From assembly GCA_017303395.1 (NCBI GenBank), contig JAFLBN010000010.1, positions 45,726-109,725 of the forward strand: a stretch of DNA of 64,000 bases, written 5' to 3'. The translations under genes were made by a program, and so were the position numbers. Source of the DNA: Chitinophagales bacterium. GTDB lineage: Bacteria; Bacteroidota; Bacteroidia; Chitinophagales; Chitinophagaceae. The notes below the pieces were generated by a model that worked only from the letters and a program-made list of their open reading frames with translations, searched no databases and had not been told where the DNA came from. Positions 1 to 8,021 of this stretch are shown piece by piece; the first letter of the stretch is position 1; each line of letters begins with the position of its first letter.

Positions 1-499
1 CGATATAGATATTGTGATGCACCTGGTGAAGAGCCCTGTGCGCCGTATATCTGCAAGTGGTGTATCCGTTATCAGCGAAACGGCAGATATCGCCAACGCA
101 CGCATAGAGTTTGATAACGGTTGTGTGGCAAACCTTACAGCAAGCCGTATATCGCTGAAGAAAATGCGCAAGCTACGCCTCTTCCAACGCGATGCTTATA
201 TCAGTGTAGATTTTCTGGATAAGAAAACAGAAATAGTACGCCTGAAGGATGATGACGGCCCGCGTGGCATGTTCGATTTTCCGCTGGATATGCCAAACGG
301 CGAAAAGAAAGTAATATCCATGCAAATGCCGGAGGTTACCCCATCCAACGCTATCCGTAGCGAACTGGCAGAATTTGCAGATGCCATCATAAATGACAAA
401 CCTGTGAAAGTAAGTGTGTATGACGGCTTTCAGGCTATGGATGTAGCCCATCAGATTCTGAAGAAAATGAGCCTTCATAACGAATTACATAACGTTTAG
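1..499 (+). CDS. Gfo/Idh/MocA-family oxidoreductase, C-terminal part (5' truncated by window)
   Basis: The frame is open from base 2, so this is the 3' end of a gene that starts before the window. The GTG at 14 is probably internal. The visible part is about 165 residues and matches the C-terminal alpha/beta domain of NAD(P)-dependent sugar oxidoreductases in Bacteroidota: a DIVMHLVKSP start, then ETADIANARIEFDNGCVANL and SRISLKKMRK. The Rossmann nucleotide-binding half lies outside the window. The neighbouring sugar-phosphate transferase at 1410 suggests nucleotide-sugar or surface-polysaccharide metabolism. The substrate cannot be told from this fragment. Confidence 0.8.
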   Translation, partial: DIDIVMHLVKSPVRRISASGVSVISETADIANARIEFDNGCVANLTASRISLKKMRKLRLFQRDAYISVDFLDKKTEIVRLKDDDGPRGMFDFPLDMPNGEKKVISMQMPEVTPSNAIRSELAEFADAIINDKPVKVSVYDGFQAMDVAHQILKKMSLHNELHNV

Positions 500-546
500 C
501 ACAATTATTGCTTATAGAATAGACAGGTACTTTGACAGATTACATA

Positions 547-1404
547 ATGAGAGTATTAACAACAGCAGTAATAGCTGCGGCCTTCTTTGTGCAGGGCTGC
601 AATCTGATTAATCCGGCAGAAAAGATACCAACCTATATAAGGGTGGATTCCTTCAAGGTAAAGACGAACGAACCAAGCCGTACAGGCAGTGCCAGCAGCC
701 GCATTACCAGTGCTTTTGTATATGTTGACAACTCTTTTATCGGAGCATACGATGTGCCTTCAACTATTCCATTACTGATAGACAGAGATGCAGTAGTTAC
801 ATTAGGTCCAGGCATTAACTACAGTGGGCTGAAGACCTATCAGTATTTATATTCTTTTTATAATAATGATACCGTTACCGTAAAGCATGCACCAGGGAAG
901 ACTGTTAACTATGGAGCATATGCAAAGTACACAGATGCTGCACAGTTTCGTTGGATAGAGGATTTTGAAACCGGTAATTCATTAACCGAGCTTGATGAAA
1001 ATAGCGACACTGATACATCACTGATACGTAGTACAGACCCTGCAAAGATATACGAGGGTGGTGGTGTAGGGCAGATAATACTGACAGGTACCAAAACGAA
1101 ATCAGAGTCTATCAATAATAAAGACATTACTGTAAAACAAGGTGAAGGTTTTATTGAGGTAAACTACAAGTGCAATGTACCTTTTGAATTTGGCTTACAA
1201 ACAACTATCAACGGAGCCATTTATTATGAGCCGATAGCTGGTGCCAATGTCAGTGAAAGCTGGAATAAAATATATATAGGTATCCAATCTTTTCTTGGCT
1301 CGTATAATGCCACAGCCGTAAGGGTAGTAATAAAAACCAAACTGCCGGATGGACAAAGTAGTGGGTATGTATATCTCGATAACATCAAACTGATTACGTA
1401 CTAA
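547..1404 (+). CDS. Predicted lipoprotein of unknown function
   Basis: The gene encodes about 285 residues. I chose the ATG at 547 over the TTG at 532 because it gives a compact lipoprotein signal: MRVLTTAVIAAAFFVQGC, with the lipidated Cys at residue 18. The mature part is rich in Thr, Ser and aromatic residues, as in beta-sandwich surface proteins. It ends with a GYVYLDNIKL stretch like those in carbohydrate-binding-type jelly rolls. It lies between an oxidoreductase and a sugar-phosphate transferase, 5 bp before the latter, so a role at the cell surface is plausible. I do not recognise a named family. Confidence 0.7.
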   Translation: MRVLTTAVIAAAFFVQGCNLINPAEKIPTYIRVDSFKVKTNEPSRTGSASSRITSAFVYVDNSFIGAYDVPSTIPLLIDRDAVVTLGPGINYSGLKTYQYLYSFYNNDTVTVKHAPGKTVNYGAYAKYTDAAQFRWIEDFETGNSLTELDENSDTDTSLIRSTDPAKIYEGGGVGQIILTGTKTKSESINNKDITVKQGEGFIEVNYKCNVPFEFGLQTTINGAIYYEPIAGANVSESWNKIYIGIQSFLGSYNATAVRVVIKTKLPDGQSSGYVYLDNIKLITY

Positions 1405-1409
1405 GGCCG

Positions 1410-2831
1410 ATGCTGACTCCACTCAAAAAGAGAGCTATCCGCCGATTGGCAATTGCAGACTATTTTACGGCGGCTGTATCCTGGATGGTATTCTGGGCAT
1501 ATCGCCATACGCTGTTAGATGGTATCAGTTTTGCCGATTCATTCAGCCATTTTCAGATAAGGGATTACTTGTTTGGTATCTTATTGATTCCCGGTGGTTG
1601 GTTGTTGCTTTATCTTTTTTCGGGTACTTATTTCGATCTTTATCGCAAATCGCGCCTAAACGAAATCAACCGTACACTTATATCCTGCATATTGGGTAGT
1701 ATCATGGTGTCGTTGTTTGTATTTGCAAATGATGCAACTCACTATTCCTACTTCATCCGTATGACGGGGCGCTACCTGCTTATACACACTGCTATCACAT
1801 TATTCGTCAGAATGATTATCCTTAACAGGGTAAAGGCAAATATCATTAGTGGTAAAGTAGGTTTCAATACACTCATCATTGGTGGCAATCAGAAAGCTAT
1901 TGATGTATATCAACAAATGAAGGATAGCCCGAAGGCTTTGGGCAATTTCTTCAAAGGCTTTATCTATTCCAATCTGGAATCTGCCAATGGTATGAGCAAA
2001 TACCTGCCGCAACTTGGCAATCTTGCAGAGCTGGAGAGTATTATTGATGAGCATGGCATTGAAGAAGTAGTTGTAGCTGTAGACTCATCAGAACACCACC
2101 TCTTAGAAAACATACTGACACGTCTCAGTTATCGCCCTGTAGTGGTAAAAGTACTGCCCGATTTGTACGATATCATATCAGGTTCTGTAAAGACCAGCAA
2201 TGTGTACGATGCCGTGCTGATACATATACATCCCGACCTGATGCCAGACTGGCAAAGGGTTTGCAAACGTACTATAGACATCATAGCATCATTGTTTGCA
2301 CTGCTATTGCTATCGCCTGTGTACATCTTTGCAGCTATCAAAGTCATGTTGTCTTCCAAAGGCCCCATCATCTATAAGCAAGAACGCATCGGGCTTTTTG
2401 GGCGTCCGTTCTACATCTACAAGTTCCGCTCTATGTACACAGATGCTGAAGTAAGAGGGCCTGCGCTAAGTAGTAAAGACGATAAGCGCATCACACCGTG
2501 GGGGCGTATCATGCGCAAATGGCGTATAGATGAGTTACCTCAGTTTGTGAACATTCTGAAGGGCGATATGTCGCTTGTAGGTCCGCGTCCGGAGCGTAAG
2601 CACTTTATTGATATCATCAGCCAGACACACCCACACTACAAATACCTGCACAAAGTAAAGCCCGGGCTTACCTCATGGGGTATGGTACAATTTGGCTATG
2701 CTGAAAACGTAGGTGAAATGATGGAGCGTATGAAGTACGACCTGCTTTATATCGAGAACTGCTCACTCGCACTCGATATCAAAATCATGCTCTATACCTT
2801 AATGGTGATTTTCCAGGGACGTGGGAAATAG
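1410..2831 (+). CDS. Polyprenyl-phosphate sugar-1-phosphate transferase (exopolysaccharide-initiating type)
   Basis: The 473-residue membrane protein has the three-part build of WbaP/WcaJ-like initiating transferases. Hydrophobic helices fill the first ~140 residues. A CoA-binding-like Rossmann domain follows (FNTLIIGGN, ~150-260). The C-terminal sugar-transferase domain starts near residue 285 with CKRTIDIIASL, then has YKFRSMYTDAE near 340 and the hallmark LVGPRPE near 390. Such enzymes move a sugar-1-phosphate from a nucleotide sugar to undecaprenyl phosphate at the inner membrane, the first step of exopolysaccharide or O-unit assembly. The specific sugar is not predictable here. Its 3' end overlaps the convergent folC by 33 bp. 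Confidence 0.88.
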   Translation: MLTPLKKRAIRRLAIADYFTAAVSWMVFWAYRHTLLDGISFADSFSHFQIRDYLFGILLIPGGWLLLYLFSGTYFDLYRKSRLNEINRTLISCILGSIMVSLFVFANDATHYSYFIRMTGRYLLIHTAITLFVRMIILNRVKANIISGKVGFNTLIIGGNQKAIDVYQQMKDSPKALGNFFKGFIYSNLESANGMSKYLPQLGNLAELESIIDEHGIEEVVVAVDSSEHHLLENILTRLSYRPVVVKVLPDLYDIISGSVKTSNVYDAVLIHIHPDLMPDWQRVCKRTIDIIASLFALLLLSPVYIFAAIKVMLSSKGPIIYKQERIGLFGRPFYIYKFRSMYTDAEVRGPALSSKDDKRITPWGRIMRKWRIDELPQFVNILKGDMSLVGPRPERKHFIDIISQTHPHYKYLHKVKPGLTSWGMVQFGYAENVGEMMERMKYDLLYIENCSLALDIKIMLYTLMVIFQGRGK

Positions 2832-4157
2832 CTTACCGTTATTTACATTCAGGTATTCAATTGCCTCACCTACAATAAAGAAACTACCTGTTATCAACAC
2901 AGCATCATTCTGTCCTATTGCATTGCGTGCAGCACTTACAGCATCTGCCACGCTTACATACATTTCGCCCTGCAAGCCACATGCTTCAGCTCGCTTCTTC
3001 AGTTCTGATGCCGGCAATGCACGTATGATGTTGGCATTGCAGAAATAGTAGGTGTTGTCTTGCGGCAGCAGTGCCAGCACATTGTCTATATCCTTGTCTT
3101 TTACAAAGCCTATTACAATGTGTTTATTATCGGCAACTACGTTCTTCCATTGATTGGTTACTTCTGTTATGCCTGCAATATTATGCCCCACATCTGCAAT
3201 GATGAGTGGCTTGTCTTGCAACACATCCCAACGGCCAAACAGGCCTGTCAGTTTCTTCACTTTGCTAAGTGCGCGTTGCACATTTGCAAATGGTATGTCC
3301 ATCCCCTGATTGGCACGTAGTACATCTACAGCAGCCAACACAGTTTTAATATTGTAGTATTGATAGCTGCCCGGCAAATCACTTGTCAGGTCGTGCATTT
3401 CGCGCATGGCACGGTTCACTACTTTGTAGTATTGCAAAGACGGTGTGCTGCCCGTGCGTACAAGGTCCCACATCGCATCGGCATAGTAAACAGTGCTTTG
3501 CATGTGTACACTTTTTTCAAAGAATACACGTTCTGTTTCTGTATGTTGTTGTCCTATTACTACAGGTACTTTATGTTTGATGATGCCTGCTTTCTCACCT
3601 GCTATTTCGGGCAGTGTTTTGCCCAGCAGGTCAGTATGGTCGTAACTGATATTGGTAATGATAGATAGAATAGGGGTGATGACATTGGTACTATCCAGCC
3701 TGCCGCCAAGTCCTGTTTCTATAATAGCATAGTCTACTTTCTCTTCTGCAAAGTAGGCAAATGCCATAGCCACTGTTATCTCAAAAAACGATGGCTCAAT
3801 TTCTTCTATGTTTGTTGTGTATTTGTCAACAAAGTCAACCACCCATTGCTTACCTACCATAGCACCGTTGATGCGGATGCGTTCTCTGAAATCGACCAGA
3901 TGAGGAGAAGTGTAGAGGCCTACTTTATAGCCGCATTCCTGCAGAATGGCTGCCAGCATATGGCTGGTGCTGCCTTTGCCGTTGGTGCCTGCAATATGTA
4001 TCGACTTAAATTGGCTGTGCGGATTACCGAGCAGTTCGCACATTTTGATGGTATTATCCAAATTGGGTTTCAGTGCCGCCGCGCCCTGACGGGAAAACAT
4101 CGGGAGTTTTTCGTAGAGGTAGTTAAGTGTCTTTTCGTAGCGGTTGTCTGTGTCCAT
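2799..4157 (-). CDS. folC: Folylpolyglutamate synthase / dihydrofolate synthase
   Basis: The 452-residue product has the Mur-ligase fold of FolC: the ATP P-loop GTNGKGST at residues 57-64, then YTSPHLVDFRERI, IIETGLGGRLDSTNV and the Mg/folate region YDHTDLLG. It adds glutamate to dihydropteroate or folate in the cytoplasm. I chose the ATG at 4157, which leaves a 10 bp gap to the upstream tonB-like stop codon; a longer reading to 4205 would overlap that gene and adds a residue run unlike FolC. It is the last gene of a minus-strand operon reaching back to about 7947. Its 3' end runs 33 bp into the convergent sugar transferase. Confidence 0.93.
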   Translation of the reverse strand: MDTDNRYEKTLNYLYEKLPMFSRQGAAALKPNLDNTIKMCELLGNPHSQFKSIHIAGTNGKGSTSHMLAAILQECGYKVGLYTSPHLVDFRERIRINGAMVGKQWVVDFVDKYTTNIEEIEPSFFEITVAMAFAYFAEEKVDYAIIETGLGGRLDSTNVITPILSIITNISYDHTDLLGKTLPEIAGEKAGIIKHKVPVVIGQQHTETERVFFEKSVHMQSTVYYADAMWDLVRTGSTPSLQYYKVVNRAMREMHDLTSDLPGSYQYYNIKTVLAAVDVLRANQGMDIPFANVQRALSKVKKLTGLFGRWDVLQDKPLIIADVGHNIAGITEVTNQWKNVVADNKHIVIGFVKDKDIDNVLALLPQDNTYYFCNANIIRALPASELKKRAEACGLQGEMYVSVADAVSAARNAIGQNDAVLITGSFFIVGEAIEYLNVNNGKLFPTSLENHH

Positions 4158-4167
4158 ACTATATAGC

Positions 4168-5040
4168 TCAGGTACGTGTTTTGAATACAAAAGTAACATC
4201 GCCAAACTGTTCTTCCGGCGCGTTATCGCTCTTGTTGAACTTTATCTTATCGGCTTTGCGAAGTGCTATGGCTCTTATCTCTGCATTGCTGGCAGATTTT
4301 ACCTGCTTGTTTACAATAGCTCCTTCTTTATTCACCGTAATGCGTATTACTACTTTGCCACCTTCTTTAAAGTCTGCATCGGGTGGTGGGTAAGCTACTA
4401 TGTTGCGACCTGCAAGGTTGTAGCTGATACCGCCTGTGCCTCTGCCCGGTGTACCTGTATAGTTGCTAGCACCCGGTGTACCACCCGGTACGCCACGGTC
4501 GCCATTGCCTTGTGTATTGCCCTCGCCTGTGCCGGGTTTGTTTATCGCAGCACTGTTACCACCACGACCTGTGCCGCCATTATATACATAACGTGGCTGC
4601 TGCACTTGTGGCTTGGGTTGTGGTTGCACGGGCTGTGTCGTTGTGGGCTTGTCCTTCTTTTTAGGTATCGGCTTTGTCTCAGCAACAACAGGACGTTGTT
4701 GCTGTTTCTTTGGTTGTTCCGGTTTCGTGTTGATAACAGGAGCATCAGGTTCTTCTGTCTTCAAAACCTCTTGCGGAGTATTGGTTGCTGTTTGTACATG
4801 TGGTACAACCGCAGTTTCTGGCTGCCTGTTGTCGGGTGCAGGGTCTTCCATTACCATTGGCTGGTCTGTGCCAGAACCATCGGCATCTGTACCCAGATTT
4901 ACCTCCATGCCCAGCTCCTGTACAGGCACTTCAGTTACCGTATTGTACTTAACGAAGAAGAATAGCAGCAACAGCAATACATGCACACCTACCGTCCATG
5001 CAGTTGCTTTTATGTTGATGCCTTGTTGTGTTGCTTCCAT
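4168..5040 (-). CDS. TonB-like energy transducer / periplasm-spanning protein
   Basis: The 290-residue protein has one N-terminal membrane helix (VHVLLLLLFFFVKY, ~18-32). A long linker rich in Pro, Gln, Lys and Gly follows (~60-200), with GTGRGGN-like runs. A C-terminal TonB-type domain begins around GGKVVIRITVNKEGAIV and ends FGDVTFVFKT. TonB proteins couple the inner-membrane proton-driven motor to outer-membrane receptors. No exbB or exbD is adjacent; the motor operon at 40.3-43.4 kb has its own tonB, so this would be an accessory copy or a TolA-like variant. It sits 37 bp after the radical SAM gene and 10 bp before folC in the same operon. Confidence 0.8.
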   Translation of the reverse strand: MEATQQGINIKATAWTVGVHVLLLLLFFFVKYNTVTEVPVQELGMEVNLGTDADGSGTDQPMVMEDPAPDNRQPETAVVPHVQTATNTPQEVLKTEEPDAPVINTKPEQPKKQQQRPVVAETKPIPKKKDKPTTTQPVQPQPKPQVQQPRYVYNGGTGRGGNSAAINKPGTGEGNTQGNGDRGVPGGTPGASNYTGTPGRGTGGISYNLAGRNIVAYPPPDADFKEGGKVVIRITVNKEGAIVNKQVKSASNAEIRAIALRKADKIKFNKSDNAPEEQFGDVTFVFKTRT

Positions 5041-5077
5041 CGTTAACTAAAATAACTAATCTATTGCAAGAATACTG

Positions 5078-6361
5078 TTAATGTGCGAAATCGGTATCGT
5101 AGTTTACCATACGTTCTTTCGGCGGGTTGTAGTAGCCGTATTTCAGATTAGGGAATTCTTCCCTTATCAGCTCCATCATTTGTTTTACACCCAGACATTC
5201 GCCTGTATCTGTAACGCCTATCTTGCCCAGATACCAATCGGGATCGATATTGAAATTGCGCCACTGTATCATGCTGATGTCTGTGTACTTGATGAACTCG
5301 CGCAGTGCTTCGTATTCAGCCACACTATCCGTCATACCGGGGAATACAAAATAGTTGATAGAAGCCCAGCCACCATGCTGACGCACGATGCGTGCACTCT
5401 CGCGGATGTCTTCAAACTTGTAGTTGTTCGGCAGATAGTATTTGGTATATACATCAGGGCGAACAGAGTTGAGGCTGACACGAATACTGTCTAAACCTGC
5501 CTGCATCAGTTTTTCAACCGCATCTGGCTTGCTGCCGTTTGTGTTGATATTGATGCTGCCTTTGTTGGTATGTTTACGTATTTCAATAATAGCTTCGCGG
5601 ATGGTTTCCCACATCAGCAGCGGTTCGCCCTCGCAACCCTGTCCGAAACTAACTATCGGGAAAGGTGCAGTTTCCAGATGCGGAACGGTAAACTCTACTA
5701 TCTCAGCAGCAGTAGGCTTGAAGGTAAGCCTGTCTTGTGATGAGAAGATTTCTTCTGTTTCCGGCTGGAAAGAAATACAGCCAATACAGTTGGCATTGCA
5801 CGCAGGCGATGAAGGAATAGGACATTCCCAGCGGCCCATGAAATAGTTGCGTGCAGCAGGACAATGATAGGTGAGCGCACAGTTGTTGGCAAGGTGTTGC
5901 ACAAGACGATTGTGCGGGTATGCTTCCAACATTTGTTCTACACCATTGTGAATCAGCGTATCGTTATAGCCACTACATTCCTGACGGATATCGCGTTCTA
6001 TACGCGTAGCGGTAACATAGAATTTATCATTGTGCCAGCCTGTAGCCGTATAGCAAAACAGTGGCAGGGTAGGTGCATCGGGCAGTGCCTCGAAAGCAGC
6101 CATATAAAAACCTGTATGTGCGGGTGGTATGAAAGCAGCTACTGCCCAGCCTTTTTCGCAAAGGCGCATTTCGCCGGTTTTTACATCTATACCAATACCC
6201 CTGCGCATAGGCAGGTGATAAAGTGAGCCACCTTCAGGCAGTTCTATCCATTCATCCTCTTCTACAGGAAGCGCATCCCAACCACTGCGGCCAATGGCAT
6301 ACAGTGTGGTGTCTTCGTATATCTTCCCTTCGTCGTCTGCGTATAATAAGTAAGGTGTCAT
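5078..6361 (-). CDS. Radical SAM protein with a long N-terminal extension
   Basis: The 427-residue protein carries the 4Fe-4S-binding CxxxCxxC motif as ACNANCIGC (Cys188, 192, 195). Further radical SAM features follow: FGQGCEGEPLL in the glycine-rich position and NINTNGSKPD. The first ~180 residues are not part of the SAM barrel and contain six more cysteines, including a CALTYHC pair near 161-167 and Cys180. A C-terminal region ends YGYYNPPKERMV. Catalysis starts from S-adenosylmethionine cleavage, but the substrate is unknown. It shares an operon with a DUF1835 protein, a membrane protein and a TonB-like protein. Confidence 0.82.
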   Translation of the reverse strand: MTPYLLYADDEGKIYEDTTLYAIGRSGWDALPVEEDEWIELPEGGSLYHLPMRRGIGIDVKTGEMRLCEKGWAVAAFIPPAHTGFYMAAFEALPDAPTLPLFCYTATGWHNDKFYVTATRIERDIRQECSGYNDTLIHNGVEQMLEAYPHNRLVQHLANNCALTYHCPAARNYFMGRWECPIPSSPACNANCIGCISFQPETEEIFSSQDRLTFKPTAAEIVEFTVPHLETAPFPIVSFGQGCEGEPLLMWETIREAIIEIRKHTNKGSININTNGSKPDAVEKLMQAGLDSIRVSLNSVRPDVYTKYYLPNNYKFEDIRESARIVRQHGGWASINYFVFPGMTDSVAEYEALREFIKYTDISMIQWRNFNIDPDWYLGKIGVTDTGECLGVKQMMELIREEFPNLKYGYYNPPKERMVNYDTDFAH

Positions 6362-6364
6362 GTC

Positions 6365-6392
6365 TTAGTTGATTTGTTGAATAGTTGATTTG
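6365..6392. repeat. Dispersed TTGATTAGTTGACTTG-type intergenic repeat, copy 1
   Basis: TTAGTTGATTTGTTGAATAG continues with TTGATTTG between the membrane-protein and radical SAM genes. It is a tandem of 8-10 base units on the core GTTGA. Confidence 0.6.
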
Positions 6393-6404
6393 TAAAATGT
6401 TCAA

Positions 6405-7070
6405 CTACCAATCGTTTTTGTCTCTTTTCTCTCTCGCTTTATCTACCTGACGTATACAGAACACTTCAAACACCTCGGGTTCGAAGGCTGTGTTGCCGAT
6501 GTTCCATTGATAAAGCCTGTTGTCTGCACAGTTGATGGTGAGTGTGCCGAAGCGAAACAGCACGTGCTCTACTTCTTTCCAGTCTATAAAACGCCTGCGC
6601 GAATTGACAGGTGGTTTAATACCTTCTTTATCTACCACTATGATGAGTGGTGTATCTTTCTTGCGTTCCCAATTGATGGCAAACACAATAGCTGCTGCCA
6701 GCAGTGTAAAGATGATAGCAGGCACGGTAGTACCTGTGCTCCACGCATAGCCTGCAAACACCAGCATGATGATAAGCTCTGCTATACGCATGATGAGGTT
6801 ATTGACAGGCTGCTGCAGCCACCTGTTTTTGAATAGTATAAGCGTAAGCATAATAGCAGACACAGCATAGATGCCCATTGCTACTGCAAGGCCGTAGTAA
6901 AGCACAGTGCGGTAGTTGAGTGCTTTGTCTTCCGGCAGATGGCTTACTGCATAGTAGCTGACCATGATAACAGAAGCTGTAATGATCATAGCCAATACTA
7001 TGAACAAATGCAGCGCAGTAACCTGATGTGGCTTTACTCTTTCTTCCGTTAATGGCAGTTCGAATGTCAT
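6405..7070 (-). CDS. Four-helix membrane protein with cytoplasmic PH-like C-terminus
   Basis: The 221-residue protein has hydrophobic segments near 21-45, 57-80, 90-107 and 113-131. A soluble tail then reads PLIIVVDKEGIKPP and RRRFIDWKEVEHVLFR, resembling the bacterial PH-like (YdbT/YcxB-type) beta fold seen in small membrane proteins. No catalytic residues are visible. It starts 28 bp after the DUF1835 gene, and the 43 bp before the radical SAM gene hold one copy of a dispersed repeat. Function is unknown. Confidence 0.7.
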   Translation of the reverse strand: MTFELPLTEERVKPHQVTALHLFIVLAMIITASVIMVSYYAVSHLPEDKALNYRTVLYYGLAVAMGIYAVSAIMLTLILFKNRWLQQPVNNLIMRIAELIIMLVFAGYAWSTGTTVPAIIFTLLAAAIVFAINWERKKDTPLIIVVDKEGIKPPVNSRRRFIDWKEVEHVLFRFGTLTINCADNRLYQWNIGNTAFEPEVFEVFCIRQVDKAREKRDKNDW

Positions 7071-7098
7071 GATTGTGATTCTGATAACTAAGTCCTTT

Positions 7099-7947
7099 TT
7101 ATTGGTTAGCGGTTTCTTCTGCGACAGTACCTTCTGCCACAGCTACATCGCCGCCCGGTATTTTTATCTCAAAGTCTTTCAATGTTTTTGAAGTATCGCC
7201 CTGCAATGCAAGCTTTCCTTCTTCTGCCATTTTGCGTAGTCGCCAGCCCAGATACAGATCGCCCGTAGGTACGTTGTATTTGTTGATGGCCTGATTGACG
7301 ATTTTGTGTGCCTTCTGGAATTGCTGCGAGCAGAAGCTGAGCAATACACTGTCGTAGAAGTCTTCGCCACGCGGTGCTGTTTTCTTACCACCTTCATGTG
7401 TGCGGATGCCCGCATTGTCGTTTACCATCTTCAGCCATTCGTCGCCGTCTACTTCGAACTCTGCAGGTGTTACCTGACGTGCCAGCCTGCGTGCCTTTAC
7501 CAGTTCACGCGGCAGTATCTCGCTGATGTTTTTAGGGAAGTAAACCTTGCCATCCTGATTGAGGAATGGCAAGCCTGCTATGCTGACGAGGTAGAACCTG
7601 CCGGGGTGCTTGCTCATATATGGCAGCATCCAGTGGTAGGCGCAAACGTCTGCAGGCCAAGGGGCCATCCACAGCCATACTTTGGCATCGGGATTGTCGT
7701 ACAGGTGTTTTGATACCTCCAGCAGCCTTTCCATATCGGTTACTTCTACGGGCTCGTTGCTATTGGTAACCTGCTGCCAGAAGGCGCCACGCAGTGTGCT
7801 GAAGCCTTGTCCTTCTTCTTTCTGAAGCGGGCCTACGTGCAGAATATCTTTCAGTACTATTACTTCGCCTTGTATAGATGGTTCGCTTAGTATGGCTTCC
7901 AGCAAAGGTTGCGCAGCCATATCACCCACTACAAAATGGTAAATCAT
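7099..7947 (-). CDS. DUF1835 domain protein
   Basis: The 282-residue cytoplasmic protein opens with MIYHFVVGDMAAQPLL and LKDILHVGPL, the start typical of DUF1835 proteins. VWLWMAPWPADVCAYHWML follows, and a helical C-terminal part (~190-260) resembles the DUF3658 companion domain. No biochemical role is established. It is the first gene of a five-gene minus-strand operon. A -7 box (TAACTTTG) lies only four bases before the ATG, so the transcript probably begins at or almost at the start codon. Confidence 0.78.
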   Translation of the reverse strand: MIYHFVVGDMAAQPLLEAILSEPSIQGEVIVLKDILHVGPLQKEEGQGFSTLRGAFWQQVTNSNEPVEVTDMERLLEVSKHLYDNPDAKVWLWMAPWPADVCAYHWMLPYMSKHPGRFYLVSIAGLPFLNQDGKVYFPKNISEILPRELVKARRLARQVTPAEFEVDGDEWLKMVNDNAGIRTHEGGKKTAPRGEDFYDSVLLSFCSQQFQKAHKIVNQAINKYNVPTGDLYLGWRLRKMAEEGKLALQGDTSKTLKDFEIKIPGGDVAVAEGTVAEETANQ

Positions 7948-7951
7948 GCCG

Positions 7952-7959
7952 CAAAGTTA
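7952..7959 (-). promoter_or_regulatory. -7 promoter box TAACTTTG for the DUF1835-folC operon
   Basis: TAACTTTG read on the minus strand matches the Bacteroidota consensus TAnnTTTG exactly. Only CGGC separates it from the ATG at 7947, which implies a leaderless mRNA. Confidence 0.6.
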
Positions 7960-8021
7960 ATTTGATAATGTGATAAACCGATGATTTGGACAGGGCATTT
8001 GCCCACATTATGAAATAATTG

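Noticed and set aside
4144-4965. 273-residue plus-strand open reading frame opposite the TonB-like gene
   Set aside because: The Cys- and Arg-rich composition is that of a reverse-strand shadow of the Pro/Gln/Thr-rich linker; the minus-strand protein has a membrane anchor and a TonB domain.
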